Positions 1 through 9,996 are shown, counted from the stretch's first letter. The stretch: DNA of 38,343 bases from Rhizobium sp. Q54 (GCA_945892755.1 CAMDDO010000027.1:1-38343), one strand, 5' to 3'. Notes: generated by a model not told the origin, from the letters alone. Numbers and translations: made by a program.

Positions 1-439
<439 letters not shown>

Positions 440-455
440 AGGGACACGCTTTGAT

Positions 456-550
456 CGTCATGCCCGGACCGGCAGGCTCGGCCCTGCCGTGACCCGGGCA
501 TGCAGTCTTTCCGGAGGGCCGGATTGCCGGGTCTTGGTCCGACAATGACG
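456..550. repeat. Intergenic palindromic repeat element (copy 1)
   Basis: A roughly 95-base element lies between recA and alaS. Its ends are inverted (CGTCAT at 456-461, ATGACG at 545-550). Inside it are GCCCGG and CCGGGC arms and a GGCAGG/CCTGCC hairpin. The same type of element recurs at 4456-4556. Sequences of this CGTCATGCCCGG... type are common between genes in alphaproteobacteria and fold into RNA hairpins. This copy looks diverged. Confidence 0.55.
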
Positions 551-676
551 ACGATGGGGGCGGCTCGCCTCCACCATGTCTTTGCTCAACTAGACAGTTC
601 CGGGAGCGGAGGCTAAAAGCGGGCGCGAGAGGCGCCGTGCAACCCGCGCAGCGCCGGCTAGACCGGGGCTTTCGCC

Positions 677-3328
677 ATGGCGTCCGTCAACGACATCCGC
701 GCGCACTTCCTGGAGTATTTCAAACGTCACGATCATGAGGTCGTGGCGTCCTCGCCCTTGGTGCCGCACAACGACCCGACCTTGATGTTCACCAATGCCG
801 GCATGGTGCAGTTCAAGAACGTCTTCACCGGCGCCGAGAACCGCAATTACCGGCGCGCCGCGACCTCGCAGAAATGCGTACGCGCCGGCGGCAAGCACAA
901 TGATCTCGACAATGTCGGCTACACCGCGCGCCATCACACCTTCTTCGAGATGCTCGGCAATTTCTCGTTCGGCGACTATTTCAAGGAGCGCGCGATCGAG
1001 CTTGCCTGGACTCTGATCACCAAGGAGTTCGGCCTCGATTCGAGCCGGCTCCTGGTCACGGTCTATGCCGAGGATGACGACGCGTTCGATCTCTGGCGCA
1101 AAATAGCCGGGCTGCCCGAGCGCGGGATCATCCGCATCCCGACGAGCGACAATTTCTGGGCGATGGGCGACACCGGCCCGTGCGGGCCGTGCTCAGAGAT
1201 TTTCTACGATCATGGCGCGGATATTCCGGGCGGGCCGCCGGGCAGTCCCGATGCCGACGGCGACCGCTTCATCGAGATCTGGAATCTCGTCTTCATGCAA
1301 TTCGAGCAGGTGACCAAGGAGCAACGCGTCGATCTGCCGAAGCCATCGATCGACACCGGCATGGGGCTTGAGCGCATCGCCGCCGTCCTGCAAGGCGAGC
1401 ACGACAATTACGACATCGATCTGTTCCAGCGCCTGATCCAGGCCAGCGTCGAGCTGTCGCGCCAGAAGGCCGATGGGCCGTTCCGCGCCTCGCACCGCGT
1501 GGTCGCCGATCATTTGCGCGCCTCGTCGTTCCTGATCGCGGACGGTGTCACGCCGTCGAACGAAGGGCGCGGCTATGTGCTGCGCCGGATCATGCGGCGC
1601 GCCATGCGCCATGCCCAGATGATGGGCTGCGAGGAGCCCTTGATGTGGCGCCTGGTGCCGGTGCTGATCGGCGAGATGGGCACGGCGTATCCTGAACTGG
1701 TGCGCGCGAAACCCTTGATCGAAGAGACGCTGAAGCTCGAGGAGACGCGCTTCAAACAAACCCTCGCGCGCGGTCTTCGTCTGCTCGAGGAGGCAACCAA
1801 TGGCCTGCGGGCCGACCAGGCACTGCCCGGCCAGATCGCCTTCCAGCTTTATGACACCTATGGCTTCCCGCTCGATCTCACGCAGGATGCGCTGCGCGCG
1901 AGCGGGCGCAAGGTCGACCTCGACGGCTTCAACGCCGCGATGGAGCGCCAGCGCGCCGAGGCGCGCAAGGCCTGGGTCGGCTCTGGCGATGTCGCGACCG
2001 CGCGCATCTGGTTCGAAGTCCGCGAGCACGCCGGCGCCACCGAGTTCCTCGGCTATGAGGCGGAAGCCGCCGAGGGCGTGGTGCTGGCCCTGGTCAAGAA
2101 CGGCACGAGAGACCAGCAGGCGGGCCAAGGCGAGAGCGTCGCGCTGGTCGTGAACCAAACGCCGTTCTATGCCGAATCGGGCGGCCAGGTCGGCGATACC
2201 GGCGTGGTGATCGCGGCTGGCGGCGCGCGCGCGCGCGTCGATGACACACGCAAGGAGGCCGGCGATCTGTTCGTGCATTACGGCACGGTCGAGGCGGGCA
2301 CGCTGAAGGTCGGCGAAGCGGTCTCGCTCCAGGTCGACGCCGCGCGCCGCGCCGAGGTGCGCGCCAATCATTCGGCGACGCATCTCTTGCACGCGGCGCT
2401 CAGGCGCACGCTAGGCGCGCATGTCACGCAGAAAGGTTCATTGGTCGCGCCCGATCGCCTGCGTTTCGATTTCAGCCATCCGAAGCCGCTGAGCCGTGAC
2501 GAGCTCGAGACCATCGAGGCCGAGGTCAATGCCATGGCGCGCGCCAATGCCGAGCGCACCACGCGCCTGATGTCACCCGAGGACGCGGTGAAGCAAGGCG
2601 CGATGGCGCTGTTCGGCGAGAAATACGGCGAAGAGGTCCGCGTCGTCGCGATGGGCGAGGCCGGCGGTAAGAGCTACTCAGTCGAGCTCTGCGGCGGCAC
2701 CCATGTCCTTCGCACCGGCGATATCGGGCTGTTCAAGATCGTCGCCGAAGGCGCGGTCGCGTCCGGCGTGCGTCGTATCGAGGCGATGACCGGCGAGGGC
2801 GCGCGGCTCTATTTGAACGAGCGCGAGACGGCCTTGCTCGATGTCGCCGACGCCATCAAGGCGACGCCCTTGGGCGCGCGCGAGCGCGTCGTGGCGCTGC
2901 TCGAGGAAAGGAAGGCGCTCGAGCGCGAGGTCTCCGAATTGCGCCGCAAGCTGGCCGCCGGCGTTGGCGGCGGCGCCGGGCAGGTCGACCGCGGCGTCAA
3001 GGGCGTGCGCTTCGTCGCGCGCACGCTCGACGGCGTGCCGGCCAAGGAGCTGCGCACCATGGTCGATGATCTGAAAAAGCGCGAGGGCTCGGGCGTTTTC
3101 GTCGTGCTCACGACAACCGAAGGCAAAGCGGCCTTGGCGGTCGGCGTCTCGGATGACCTGATCAAAAAGGGCCTGAGCGCGGTGACCCTGGTGCAGGCCG
3201 GCGCCAAGGCGCTCGGCGGGCAGGGCGGCGGCGGCCGGCCCGACATGGCCCAGGCCGGCGGCCCCGACGCCGACCAGGCCGACGCCGCGATCAAGGCGAT
3301 TGAAGAAGCCCTCGCAGCGGCAAATTAA
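677..3328 (+). CDS. alaS: Alanine--tRNA ligase
   Basis: Full-length 883-residue alanyl-tRNA synthetase, which charges tRNA-Ala in the cytoplasm and clears mischarged Ser/Gly. The N-terminal class II catalytic core opens with [20 protein letters not shown] and contains [18 protein letters not shown]. The editing domain carries the zinc-site pair H565-x3-H569 (NHSATHLLH) and C672-GGT-H676, close to the E. coli positions. The C-Ala domain ends in the typical [13 protein letters not shown] motif, written here as [18 protein letters not shown]. Length matches the family (about 875-890). The start at 677 gives the usual MxSVNDIRxxFLEYF beginning; the Shine-Dalgarno is weak. A G+C-rich hairpin follows the stop directly. 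Confidence 0.98.
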   Translation: MASVNDIRAHFLEYFKRHDHEVVASSPLVPHNDPTLMFTNAGMVQFKNVFTGAENRNYRRAATSQKCVRAGGKHNDLDNVGYTARHHTFFEMLGNFSFGDYFKERAIELAWTLITKEFGLDSSRLLVTVYAEDDDAFDLWRKIAGLPERGIIRIPTSDNFWAMGDTGPCGPCSEIFYDHGADIPGGPPGSPDADGDRFIEIWNLVFMQFEQVTKEQRVDLPKPSIDTGMGLERIAAVLQGEHDNYDIDLFQRLIQASVELSRQKADGPFRASHRVVADHLRASSFLIADGVTPSNEGRGYVLRRIMRRAMRHAQMMGCEEPLMWRLVPVLIGEMGTAYPELVRAKPLIEETLKLEETRFKQTLARGLRLLEEATNGLRADQALPGQIAFQLYDTYGFPLDLTQDALRASGRKVDLDGFNAAMERQRAEARKAWVGSGDVATARIWFEVREHAGATEFLGYEAEAAEGVVLALVKNGTRDQQAGQGESVALVVNQTPFYAESGGQVGDTGVVIAAGGARARVDDTRKEAGDLFVHYGTVEAGTLKVGEAVSLQVDAARRAEVRANHSATHLLHAALRRTLGAHVTQKGSLVAPDRLRFDFSHPKPLSRDELETIEAEVNAMARANAERTTRLMSPEDAVKQGAMALFGEKYGEEVRVVAMGEAGGKSYSVELCGGTHVLRTGDIGLFKIVAEGAVASGVRRIEAMTGEGARLYLNERETALLDVADAIKATPLGARERVVALLEERKALEREVSELRRKLAAGVGGGAGQVDRGVKGVRFVARTLDGVPAKELRTMVDDLKKREGSGVFVVLTTTEGKAALAVGVSDDLIKKGLSAVTLVQAGAKALGGQGGGGRPDMAQAGGPDADQADAAIKAIEEALAAAN

Positions 3329-3334
3329 GTCGCT

Positions 3335-3356
3335 CCCTCCCCCTGGAGGGGGAGGG
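3335..3356 (+). terminator. Hairpin just after alaS
   Basis: CCCTCCCCC (3335-3343) and GGGGGAGGG (3348-3356) form a perfect 9-bp stem with a TGGA loop, starting 7 bases after the alaS stop. No T-tract follows, so this may be a Rho-independent-like structure, an mRNA 3' stabiliser, or part of a dispersed repeat. Confidence 0.45.
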
Positions 3357-3520
3357 CAAGGGTGAGGGTGGACCTCCACGGCGAAGGCGGGTCAGAATGT
3401 GGCGCTGAAACGGCTGGCCTTATGATGCGATTTGCCCAATCTCTGGCTAGGCAGCAGTGAGATGCGGCAGTTGCCGTGTAGAATTCCTGCGGCGGCTATG
3501 CGCCGTGCTCGGGTTTAGCC

Positions 3521-4366
3521 ATGCCATATGAAGCTCACCAGTCCTTTCAATCGCCCGAGGATGAGAACGCGTCGATCTGGCGCTACATGGATCTCGCGCG
3601 CTTCCTCACGATTCTCGAAACCAGAGCGATGTTTTTTCCGAGTGTTGCGAAGCTCGCGGAGCAAGATCCGTTCGAGGGCCGGTATACTAGTAAGAACGCT
3701 CTTGCACTCAGATTTCGCTGGGAAAACCGCCCAGAGAGTGATTGGAAGCAGATAGGCATTCCCACGAGGGAAGCTCTGGAAGCACGACAGCTTCTTGTTA
3801 GAGAGAAGCTATCCGCAAGCCATCTGCGGGAGACGGTGTGCGTCAGTTGCTGGCATCTAGGCGACTATGAATCCGATGCGATGTGGAAGCTCTACGCAAC
3901 GGTGCATGGCGGCGTAGCAATCCGCTCGACTGTCGCGCGCTTACGCGCTTGCTTTAGTGGGTATGAGCACGGGGTCTTCGTCGGCCTCGTCCAATACATC
4001 GACTATACCAATGCCATCATCGGCCTGTCCGATGACTTCGCGCCATGCCTTCACAAGCGAAAAAGCTTCGAGCATGAGCGCGAACTGCGCGCCGCAACTA
4101 TGCTTCACGGTGATAGGCCGCCCGACGCCGACCGAAAACCGATAGCTGAGGAGCCGGCAGCTAGTTTGCGATTACCGATTCAAATCCCGCAGGGAATTAG
4201 CGTTTCTGTCGATGTGGCGCGATTGATCGATAGTGTCTATGTCTCGCCGCTTGCGCCGGGCTGGTTCGTCGAACTGGTCAGAATTCTATGCAAACGCTAT
4301 GAGACGACCTACGGGATGGCGCTTCCGGTCGAGCATTCCGCGCTCGCCGCAGTTCCGCCGATTTGA
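3521..4366 (+). CDS. DUF2971 domain-containing protein
   Basis: A 281-residue protein of unknown function. The N-terminus reads SIWRYMDLARFLTILETRAMFFPSVAKLAEQDPFEG, the signature of the DUF2971 family (a W+Y.dl..fL..L....l+F....l.D.fEG pattern). The second family block is CVSCWHLGDYESDAMWKLYATVHGGVAIRST, and the KRKSFEHERELRA segment is also typical. There is no signal peptide or membrane segment. It stands alone between alaS and the convergent icd, with no clear ribosome-binding site before ATG 3521. Codon third positions are visibly less G+C-rich than in the flanking genes, and it is flanked downstream by repeat debris, which suggests recent acquisition. Relatives often sit in accessory or defence-rich regions, but nothing here proves such a role. 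Confidence 0.8.
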   Translation: MPYEAHQSFQSPEDENASIWRYMDLARFLTILETRAMFFPSVAKLAEQDPFEGRYTSKNALALRFRWENRPESDWKQIGIPTREALEARQLLVREKLSASHLRETVCVSCWHLGDYESDAMWKLYATVHGGVAIRSTVARLRACFSGYEHGVFVGLVQYIDYTNAIIGLSDDFAPCLHKRKSFEHERELRAATMLHGDRPPDADRKPIAEEPAASLRLPIQIPQGISVSVDVARLIDSVYVSPLAPGWFVELVRILCKRYETTYGMALPVEHSALAAVPPI

Positions 4367-4381
4367 TCGGTGCGGGACGTT

Positions 4382-4408
4382 GGCCGGGTATCAAGTCGGG
4401 CCATGACG
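4382..4408. repeat. Fragment of the intergenic palindromic repeat
   Basis: GGCCGGGTATCAAGTCGGG followed by CCATGACG resembles the right-hand end of the element at 4456-4556 (GCCCGGCCATGACG). It looks like a truncated or decayed copy. Confidence 0.35.
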
Positions 4409-4455
4409 ATATCGGAATGAGGCCGCAGCCGCGTCGGCATCACCGCCCCCTCCCG

Positions 4456-4556
4456 CGTCATGCGCGGGCTTGACCCGCGCATCCAGGCCCAGCCTTAAGA
4501 CTGGATGGCCGGAGCCCGCCCCCGACTTGATCGGGGGTCTTTGCCCGGCCATGACG
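4456..4556. repeat. Intergenic palindromic repeat element (copy 2)
   Basis: A 101-base element between the DUF2971 gene and icd. CGTCAT (4456-4461) and ATGACG (4551-4556) are inverted ends. Inside are GCGCGGG-CTTGA-CCCGCGC and CCCCCGA-CTTGA-TCGGGGG hairpins and an ATCCAG/CTGGAT pair. This is the well-preserved copy of the type also seen at 456-550. Confidence 0.65.
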
Positions 4557-4589
4557 AATGAAAAAGACTTCAGCGCGTCTCAAACGAAA

Positions 4590-4616
4590 GGGGCCGGTGC
4601 GTCGCCGCCCGGCCCC
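4590..4616. terminator. Bidirectional terminator hairpin downstream of icd
   Basis: GGGGCCGG (4590-4597) pairs with CCGGCCCC (4609-4616) over an 11-base loop. On the minus strand, downstream of icd, the stem is followed by TTTCGTTT. On the plus strand it is followed by ATTATTT. It lies 42 bases past the icd stop. Confidence 0.7.
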
Positions 4617-4658
4617 ATTATTTCGATGTGACGTGAAAACGTCGCCGCCTGACCCGCG

Positions 4659-5876
4659 CTACGCCCCGAGCGCGCGTTCGAGCCTGACCTTGACCGCGTC
4701 CAAATAATCGGTCGTGTTGACCCATTCCTGCTTGCCGCGCACCAGGAGCGCGAGGTCCTTGGTCATGACGCCGTCCTCGACGGTGGCGACGCAAGCCGTC
4801 TCGAGCGCCTTGGCAAACCGATCGAGCTCGGCATTGCCGTCGAGCTTGGCGCGATGCTTCAAGCCGCCGCTCCAGGCATAGATCGAGGCGATCGGGTTGG
4901 TCGAGGTCTCCTCGCCCTTCTGAAAAGCGCGGAAGTGGCGCGTCACCGTGCCGTGCGCGGCCTCGGCCTCGACCGTCTTGCCGTCGGGCGTGAGCAGGAC
5001 GGAGGTCATCAGGCCGAGCGAGCCGAAGCCCTGCGCGAGCGAGTCACTCTGCACGTCGCCATCATAGTTCTTGCACGCCCAGACGAACTTGCCCGTGGAC
5101 TTGAGTGCGGTGGCGACCATGTCGTCGATCAGGCGGTGCTCATAGACGATGCCGGCCTTCTCGAACTTGGCCTTGAACTCGGCCTGGTAGATTTCCTCGA
5201 ACAGGTCCTTGAAGCGGCCGTCATAGGCCTTGAGGATGGTGTTCTTGGTCGACAAATAGACCGGCCAGCCGCGCATCAGGCCGTAGGCGAGGCAGGCGCG
5301 GCCGAACTCGCGGATCGATTCATCGAGGTTGTACATGGCGAGCGCGACGCCGCCGCCCGGGAACTGGAAGACCTCGTGCTCGATCGGCTTGCCGCCGCCC
5401 TCGGGCTCGAACTTGATGGTGAGGCGGCCCTTGCCGGGCACTACGAAATCGGTCGCGCGGTATTGGTCGCCGAAGGCATGGCGCCCGATCACGATCGGGT
5501 CGGTCCAGCTTGGCACCAGACGCGGCACGTTCTTGCAGATGATCGGTTCGCGGAACACGGTGCCGCCCAGGATGTTCCGGATCGTGCCGTTCGGCGACTT
5601 CCACATCTTCTTGAGCTTGAATTCCTTCACGCGCGCCTCGTCGGGCGTGATGGTCGCGCACTTGACGCCGACGCCGTGCTTCTTGATCGCGTTCGCCGCG
5701 TCGATCGTGACCTGGTCCTCGGTCTTGTCGCGATGCTCCATGCCGAGGTCGTAATATTCGAGCGTGACGTCGAGATAGGGCAGGATCAGTCTCTCCTTGA
5801 TCCAGGCCCAGATGATGCGAGTCATCTCATCGCCGTCGAGCTCGACGACGGGGTTGGCGATCTTGATTTTCTTCAT
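4659..5876 (-). CDS. icd: NADP-dependent isocitrate dehydrogenase
   Basis: A 405-residue isocitrate dehydrogenase converting isocitrate to 2-oxoglutarate in the TCA cycle. It is the homodimeric, eukaryote-like subtype: it begins [20 protein letters not shown] and contains [20 protein letters not shown] (substrate-binding Ser/Asn/Arg), the block around [16 protein letters not shown], the Asp-bearing [20 protein letters not shown] metal site and [10 protein letters not shown] (NADP binding). The start is ATG 5876, not an in-frame start upstream, because GGAG lies 6 bases before it and homologues start with [20 protein letters not shown]. The gene converges on the DUF2971 gene and ends before a strong hairpin. 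Confidence 0.96.
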   Translation of the reverse strand: MKKIKIANPVVELDGDEMTRIIWAWIKERLILPYLDVTLEYYDLGMEHRDKTEDQVTIDAANAIKKHGVGVKCATITPDEARVKEFKLKKMWKSPNGTIRNILGGTVFREPIICKNVPRLVPSWTDPIVIGRHAFGDQYRATDFVVPGKGRLTIKFEPEGGGKPIEHEVFQFPGGGVALAMYNLDESIREFGRACLAYGLMRGWPVYLSTKNTILKAYDGRFKDLFEEIYQAEFKAKFEKAGIVYEHRLIDDMVATALKSTGKFVWACKNYDGDVQSDSLAQGFGSLGLMTSVLLTPDGKTVEAEAAHGTVTRHFRAFQKGEETSTNPIASIYAWSGGLKHRAKLDGNAELDRFAKALETACVATVEDGVMTKDLALLVRGKQEWVNTTDYLDAVKVRLERALGA

Positions 5877-5990
5877 CAATGACTCCGGGGTGAGGCGGCG
5901 CGGCGCGCGAAAAATGCGGCCGGACCATATCATTGCGGCCCGGCCCGGCAAAGGCCTCGACGGGAAGCGGAATGCGGCGCAAGGCCGTGT

Positions 5991-6578
5991 CTAGGCGAGA
6001 TGCGCCTCGGGTTCGAATTCGAGACCCGATTTGAGCTCGCCGAGCGCCTCGAACAGGGCGTCGATATTGGGCACGACGCTGATCATCTGACGCGTCTCGG
6101 GAGCGGCAAAGCCTTGGCCGATCACGCTGTCGACCAGGTGCACCAGCGTGTCCCAATAGCCGGCGCTGTTGACAACGAAGATCGGTTTCTGGTGCAGGCC
6201 GAGCATCTTCCAGGTCAGCATCTCGAATAGCTCATCCAGCGTGCCGAAACCGCCGGGCAAGACCGCGAAGGCATCGGCGCGCTCGAACATCAGCTGTTTG
6301 CGCTCATGCATGGTATCAACCAATACCGTCTCGGTCAGACCGTCATGCTTGAGCTCGAGCGCCGCGAGGTGGCGCGGGATGATCCCGATCGCGACACCGC
6401 CGCCCTGCATGGTGGCGTCGGCCACCACATTCATCAGGCCAATGCCGCCAGCGCCATAGATCAGCGCAATGCCGCGTGCCGCGAGGCCGGTGCCGAGCGC
6501 GCGCGCGGCTTGGCGATGCACCGGGTCGTCGCCCTCGCGCGAGCCGCAATAGACGCAGAGCGATCGGATGGTCCGCAT
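5991..6578 (-). CDS. LOG-family (TIGR00730) nucleotide 5'-monophosphate phosphoribohydrolase
   Basis: A protein of about 195 residues with a Rossmann fold. It starts MRTIRSLCVYCGSREGDDP and carries the two family motifs: GAGGIGLMNVVA (phosphate-binding, G-x-G-x-x-G-L-M) and LPGGFGTLDELFE (the PGGxGTxxE catalytic signature). Members hydrolyse cytokinin-type or other nucleoside 5'-monophosphates to base plus ribose 5-phosphate; the bacterial physiological substrate is often unknown. An ATG at 6614 is in frame upstream, but the family consensus favours 6578. The gene is divergent from cytochrome c' and 114 bases upstream of icd on the same strand. Confidence 0.88.
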   Translation of the reverse strand: MRTIRSLCVYCGSREGDDPVHRQAARALGTGLAARGIALIYGAGGIGLMNVVADATMQGGGVAIGIIPRHLAALELKHDGLTETVLVDTMHERKQLMFERADAFAVLPGGFGTLDELFEMLTWKMLGLHQKPIFVVNSAGYWDTLVHLVDSVIGQGFAAPETRQMISVVPNIDALFEALGELKSGLEFEPEAHLA

Positions 6579-6772
6579 GATCAAGAACTTATGATTTGGT
6601 CCAGGGACGTTCATGGCGCCAGACTAGCCGGTGCGGGCTAACTGATCCTTATCGGGCGGGGGCGCAAGTGGTTACCAAATTGTACCTACTATATCCGATA
6701 TATCGTCGAGGTTATTCTCGCACCGCGCCGTGTGGCGTGGGTTCGAAGTCGCAAAAGACGGGAGGGAATGGG

Positions 6773-7264
6773 ATGCTCGGGCGTAAACACAAACTGGCGT
6801 TGATTGGCATGGTCGCCGCGATCGGTCTCGGGGCCGGCCTTGGCGGCGGACTGGCGCAGGCCGCGGATGACGGCAAGAACGTGATCGCCTATCGGCAGAA
6901 CGTGATGAAAGGCATCGCCGCCCACATCACGCAAATCGCCATGGTGGCGAAAGGCGAAGTCTCGTTCGCCGGGCACGTCGCGGCCAATGCCACGGCGATG
7001 GCCAATGCGGCGAAGATCATTCCCGAGCTGTTCCCGAAAGGAACCGGCGAGGGCGAAGCCGGCGTCCCGACCGAGGCAAAGGCCGAGATCTGGAAGGACT
7101 GGGACAAGTTCGCGGCGGCAGCCAAGAATCTCGAGGCTCAGGCGACCAAGCTGGCCGAAGTCGCGGGCGGCGGCGATGTTGGCGCGATCGGTGCGCAACT
7201 CGGCGAAGTCGGCAAGGCCTGTGGCGGCTGTCATGAGCCGTTCCGCACAAAGAAGCCGGAATAG
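6773..7264 (+). CDS. Cytochrome c' (periplasmic, class II)
   Basis: A 163-residue exported monoheme cytochrome. A Sec signal peptide (KHKLALIGMVAAIGLGAGLGGGLAQA) ends near residue 30. The mature part begins with the typical YRQNVMKGIAAHI helix, where the Met/Arg region surrounds the heme. The single heme motif C150-GG-C153-H154 lies near the C-terminus, as in all cytochromes c'. Members bind NO/CO or act as electron shuttles. ATG 6773 is preceded by GGGAGGG and gives a clean signal peptide. The region before it (6615-6772) is A+T-rich for this genome and must hold the promoters of this gene and the divergent LOG gene. The next cytochrome gene starts within or just after its 3' end. Confidence 0.93.
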   Translation: MLGRKHKLALIGMVAAIGLGAGLGGGLAQAADDGKNVIAYRQNVMKGIAAHITQIAMVAKGEVSFAGHVAANATAMANAAKIIPELFPKGTGEGEAGVPTEAKAEIWKDWDKFAAAAKNLEAQATKLAEVAGGGDVGAIGAQLGEVGKACGGCHEPFRTKKPE

Positions 7265-7301
7265 CAGGCCGATCGTTTTTCTCCGCAGACCAGGGGCCAG
7301 G

Positions 7302-8240
7302 GTGCGCCGCGCGCGGTTGGTCGTGGCGGCGGCCCTGACCTCCTTGTGGTTCGGCGGCGCCTCGCTCGGCGCGGCCGACCCGCCGGACGGGGCGAGTCCG
7401 GTCGAACGCGGCGCCTATCTCGTGCGCGCAGCCGGCTGCGTCGCCTGCCATACGGATAAGAAGGCCGGTGGCGCGCCGCTTGCCGGCGGCAGGGCGCTGA
7501 AGACTCCGTTCGGCACGTTCTACACACCGAACCTGACGCCCGACCGCGAAACCGGCATCGGCCGGTGGAGCGACGATGATTTCATTCGAGCGTTGAGCGA
7601 AGGCGTTTCGCCCGACGGCGCGCACTATTACCCGGCCTTTCCCTATACGAGCTATTCCCGCATGACGCGCGCGGACATGCTCGATCTCAAGGCTTATTTG
7701 TTTGCGCAGACGTCGATCGAACGGCCGAACACGCCGCACGATCTGATCTTTCCGTTCAGCCTGCGTATTACCAATTGGCCGTGGAAGATCTTGTTCTTCA
7801 CGCCCGCACCCTTAGAGCCCGACCCGGCGCAGCCGCCCGCAATCAACCGTGGTGCCTATCTGGTCAACGCGCTGGGGCATTGCGGCGAATGCCACACGCC
7901 GCGCAATCTTTTGGGCGCGGTCGACAACGACGATTTCCTATCGGGCACGACAAGTGGGCCCGAGGGCGAGATCGTACCCAACATCACGCCGGACAAGGCG
8001 ACCGGTATCGGAGATTGGTCGGTGAACGACGTGGTTTTCCTGTTTCGCACTGGTTTCCTGCCCGACGGCAATGACGTGCAGGGCGGCATGCGCGAGGCGA
8101 TCGACGACGGCTTGAAACATCTCAGCCAGACCGATCTCTTGGCGATCGCGGCCTACCTGAAGTCGGTCCCGCCGATCGAGCATCAGGTGCGGAAGGCGCG
8201 GCCAAAGGCTAGTGGCGGCGGGTCGTTCGACTTCGAATGA
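7302..8240 (+). CDS. Diheme cytochrome c
   Basis: A protein of about 312 residues with two class I cytochrome c domains. CVACH is at residues 46-50 and CGECH at 194-198. Each is preceded by the (E/N)RGAYLV helix found in the cytochrome subunits of periplasmic alcohol, aldehyde and gluconate dehydrogenases. Those subunits are usually triheme; this one has two hemes. GTG 7302 is chosen because it follows AGGGGCCAGG and yields a standard signal peptide (RRARLVVAAALTSLWFGGASLGA). An ATG at 7233, overlapping the cytochrome c' stop region, is the alternative. It is probably co-transcribed with cytochrome c'. No dehydrogenase partner is in the window. Confidence 0.9.
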   Translation: MRRARLVVAAALTSLWFGGASLGAADPPDGASPVERGAYLVRAAGCVACHTDKKAGGAPLAGGRALKTPFGTFYTPNLTPDRETGIGRWSDDDFIRALSEGVSPDGAHYYPAFPYTSYSRMTRADMLDLKAYLFAQTSIERPNTPHDLIFPFSLRITNWPWKILFFTPAPLEPDPAQPPAINRGAYLVNALGHCGECHTPRNLLGAVDNDDFLSGTTSGPEGEIVPNITPDKATGIGDWSVNDVVFLFRTGFLPDGNDVQGGMREAIDDGLKHLSQTDLLAIAAYLKSVPPIEHQVRKARPKASGGGSFDFE

Positions 8241-8342
8241 GCCAGCCGAGCCGGGGGCCGCGTGGCGTGCTGCTTTGCAGCATGGGCGCGGCTCGTGTAG
8301 CCTTGTCGGCGAATTCGATTCGCCCGAAATCGAGGCTCTTCA

Positions 8343-9512
8343 GTGAATAAGAAGTATTTGCAGATCGGCTTGCCGATCGGTCTTGCCGCCGTCATCGCAG
8401 GGGTCTTGCTCGGGATTTTCCTGCCAGGCGGTGAGGAAACGGCCACCGCGCCCAATGCGACAACGGCCACCGAGGAAGCCGGCGCACCAAGTCCGGTGGA
8501 GCCCGCGGACGGTGCCGAGAGCGAGGCCGCGGCGACAGGGGCGGCCTCGACCAGCGAGAGCGCCTCGGCGCCAACCGTGTCGGGAACCGCCGAGGCGCCC
8601 GCCGGTGAACAGCCGGCGCCGGACGCCGCCGCCGTCGCGGCGCTCGACCAGCCGGGCACGACTGGCACCGAGCCCACGACCGGTGCGACCGCGCGCGTCA
8701 AACCGAGCTTTGACGTCGTGCGCATCGACCCCAAGGGCGGCACGGTGATGGCCGGTCGGGCCGAGCCGGGTGCCGAGGTGATCATTACGGATGGCGAGCG
8801 CGAGGTTGGTCGCGCCAAGGCCAATGAGCGGGGCGAGTGGGTGTACACCCAGGACACGCCGATGGAGGCTGGCGACCGCCAACTTTCGCTCAAGGATAGC
8901 GCGGTCGGCGGCGCCGAATCCGAGGAGGTCGTCGTGGTCTCGGTGCCCGAAGCGAAGGCCGGGGAGGAGAAACAGGCGCTGGCCGTGTTGCAGCCGCGCG
9001 AGGGTGGCGCATCGGTTGTCCTGCAACTGCCCGAGGAAAAAAGCGCCAGCGTCGACGGCGCGTCGCCGACCAGCGTCGACAGCGTGGACTATTCGAATAC
9101 CGGTGAAATTACCATTGCCGGTCGCGCGGCCCCCGGGGCGGAGCTCAACGTCTATTTCGACAACCAGCTCGCCGGCCGCGTGAAGGCGGACGAACAAGGG
9201 CGCTGGAAATTTGTGCCCGGCGCGGCGCTGGGCGAGGGGCCGCATCAATTCCGGGTCGACAGCATCGATCAGACCGGCAAGGTAATCGCGCGTGCCGAAA
9301 CGCCGATCGCTCGGTCGCCGGCGGAGAAATTGGCGCTGATCGGTGAGACGCTGGTCATCGTCCAGCCGGGCAACAGCCTGTGGCGAATCGCGCGCCGCAC
9401 CTATGGCGGCGGCGTGCACTATTCGGATATTTTCCGGGCCAATCGCGACCAGATCCGGGACCCGGATCTCATCTATCCAGGGCAGATCATCGCGATTCCG
9501 CCGCTTAGTTAG
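8343..9512 (+). CDS. LysM domain protein with Ig-like domains, membrane-anchored
   Basis: A 389-residue envelope protein. An N-terminal membrane segment (residues 7-27, LQIGLPIGLAAVIAGVLLGIF) is followed by a low-complexity Ala/Glu/Thr/Pro linker to about residue 115. Two Ig-like beta domains follow (about 118-200 and 240-325; the motif GxxxAGRAxPGAEVxxxxD occurs in both). A C-terminal LysM domain (about 338-388; VQPGNSLWRIARRTYG...YSDIFRANRDQI...LIYPGQIIAIP) binds peptidoglycan. The start is GTG 8343 with GAGG a few bases upstream. The last 8 bases overlap the end of the convergent gene on the other strand. A structural or wall-binding role is likely. Confidence 0.88.
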   Translation: MNKKYLQIGLPIGLAAVIAGVLLGIFLPGGEETATAPNATTATEEAGAPSPVEPADGAESEAAATGAASTSESASAPTVSGTAEAPAGEQPAPDAAAVAALDQPGTTGTEPTTGATARVKPSFDVVRIDPKGGTVMAGRAEPGAEVIITDGEREVGRAKANERGEWVYTQDTPMEAGDRQLSLKDSAVGGAESEEVVVVSVPEAKAGEEKQALAVLQPREGGASVVLQLPEEKSASVDGASPTSVDSVDYSNTGEITIAGRAAPGAELNVYFDNQLAGRVKADEQGRWKFVPGAALGEGPHQFRVDSIDQTGKVIARAETPIARSPAEKLALIGETLVIVQPGNSLWRIARRTYGGGVHYSDIFRANRDQIRDPDLIYPGQIIAIPPLS

Positions 9513-9996
9513 ACAAGCCTTGAGCCGCTCTGGGTGGCTCCACGCCCTGTTCCGCCATTAGGTCGAGATAGGGCGCGGACTCGAGGACGGCGATCGCCGC
9601 GTGGCTGACCAGGCTGGTGGCGGTCAGGCCGGCATCACGCGGCAGCTCGATGTCGCGCAATAGCACAAGCCGATTGTTTGGTGACAGCGCGATCGAGGCC
9701 CGCCTTGGCCCCGCTTCGCTGGCTTTCAGGAGTGACAAGAGTTGCTGGCGTCGGTCGGTGTTCTCGGCGCTGAACGGGACGGTCGCGACGTCGGTCGAAA
9801 TCCTGAGGATCAGGGCGCCGTTCGCTTGGGCGACTTCGCCGTCGAAGGTCATGCCGCGCCAGGCGAAGCCGAATGAGATCGGCAAATCGGGCGCGCACCG
9901 GGAGATTTCGCCGGCATCGTTGATCTTGATCCCGCCGATTTCGACCGGATCCTGAATCTCGGAGATCACCTGCTTCATCGATCGGGGATCCTTCAT
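9505..9996 (-). CDS. Hypothetical protein
   Basis: A 163-residue protein I do not recognise. It is predicted soluble, with mixed alpha/beta composition and no signal peptide. It contains a Leu-rich middle (LLSLLKASEAG), then RASIALSPNNRLVLLRDIELPRDAGLTA and a helix HAAIAVLESAPYLDLMAEQG. That layout resembles small chaperone-like folds of the YbjN/type III chaperone class, but this is only an impression. Its 3' end overlaps the LysM gene's 3' end by 8 bases on the opposite strand. The start could be 9996 or the Met at 9978; neither has a clear Shine-Dalgarno. Confidence 0.7.
   Translation of the reverse strand: MKDPRSMKQVISEIQDPVEIGGIKINDAGEISRCAPDLPISFGFAWRGMTFDGEVAQANGALILRISTDVATVPFSAENTDRRQQLLSLLKASEAGPRRASIALSPNNRLVLLRDIELPRDAGLTATSLVSHAAIAVLESAPYLDLMAEQGVEPPRAAQGLSN

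Noticed and set aside
1193-2392. A 399-codon open frame antisense to alaS
   Set aside because: Overlaps a certain gene completely; its Arg/Ala/His/Asp-rich product is the typical mirror frame of G+C-rich coding DNA.
4854-5882. A 342-codon open frame antisense to icd
   Set aside because: Shadow of icd; low-complexity Leu/Asp/Val/Gly product with no domain.
6680-6706. TTGTAC...TATATC as a sigma-70 promoter for cytochrome c'
   Set aside because: Spacing between the two hexamers is about 13 bases, too short for a credible call.
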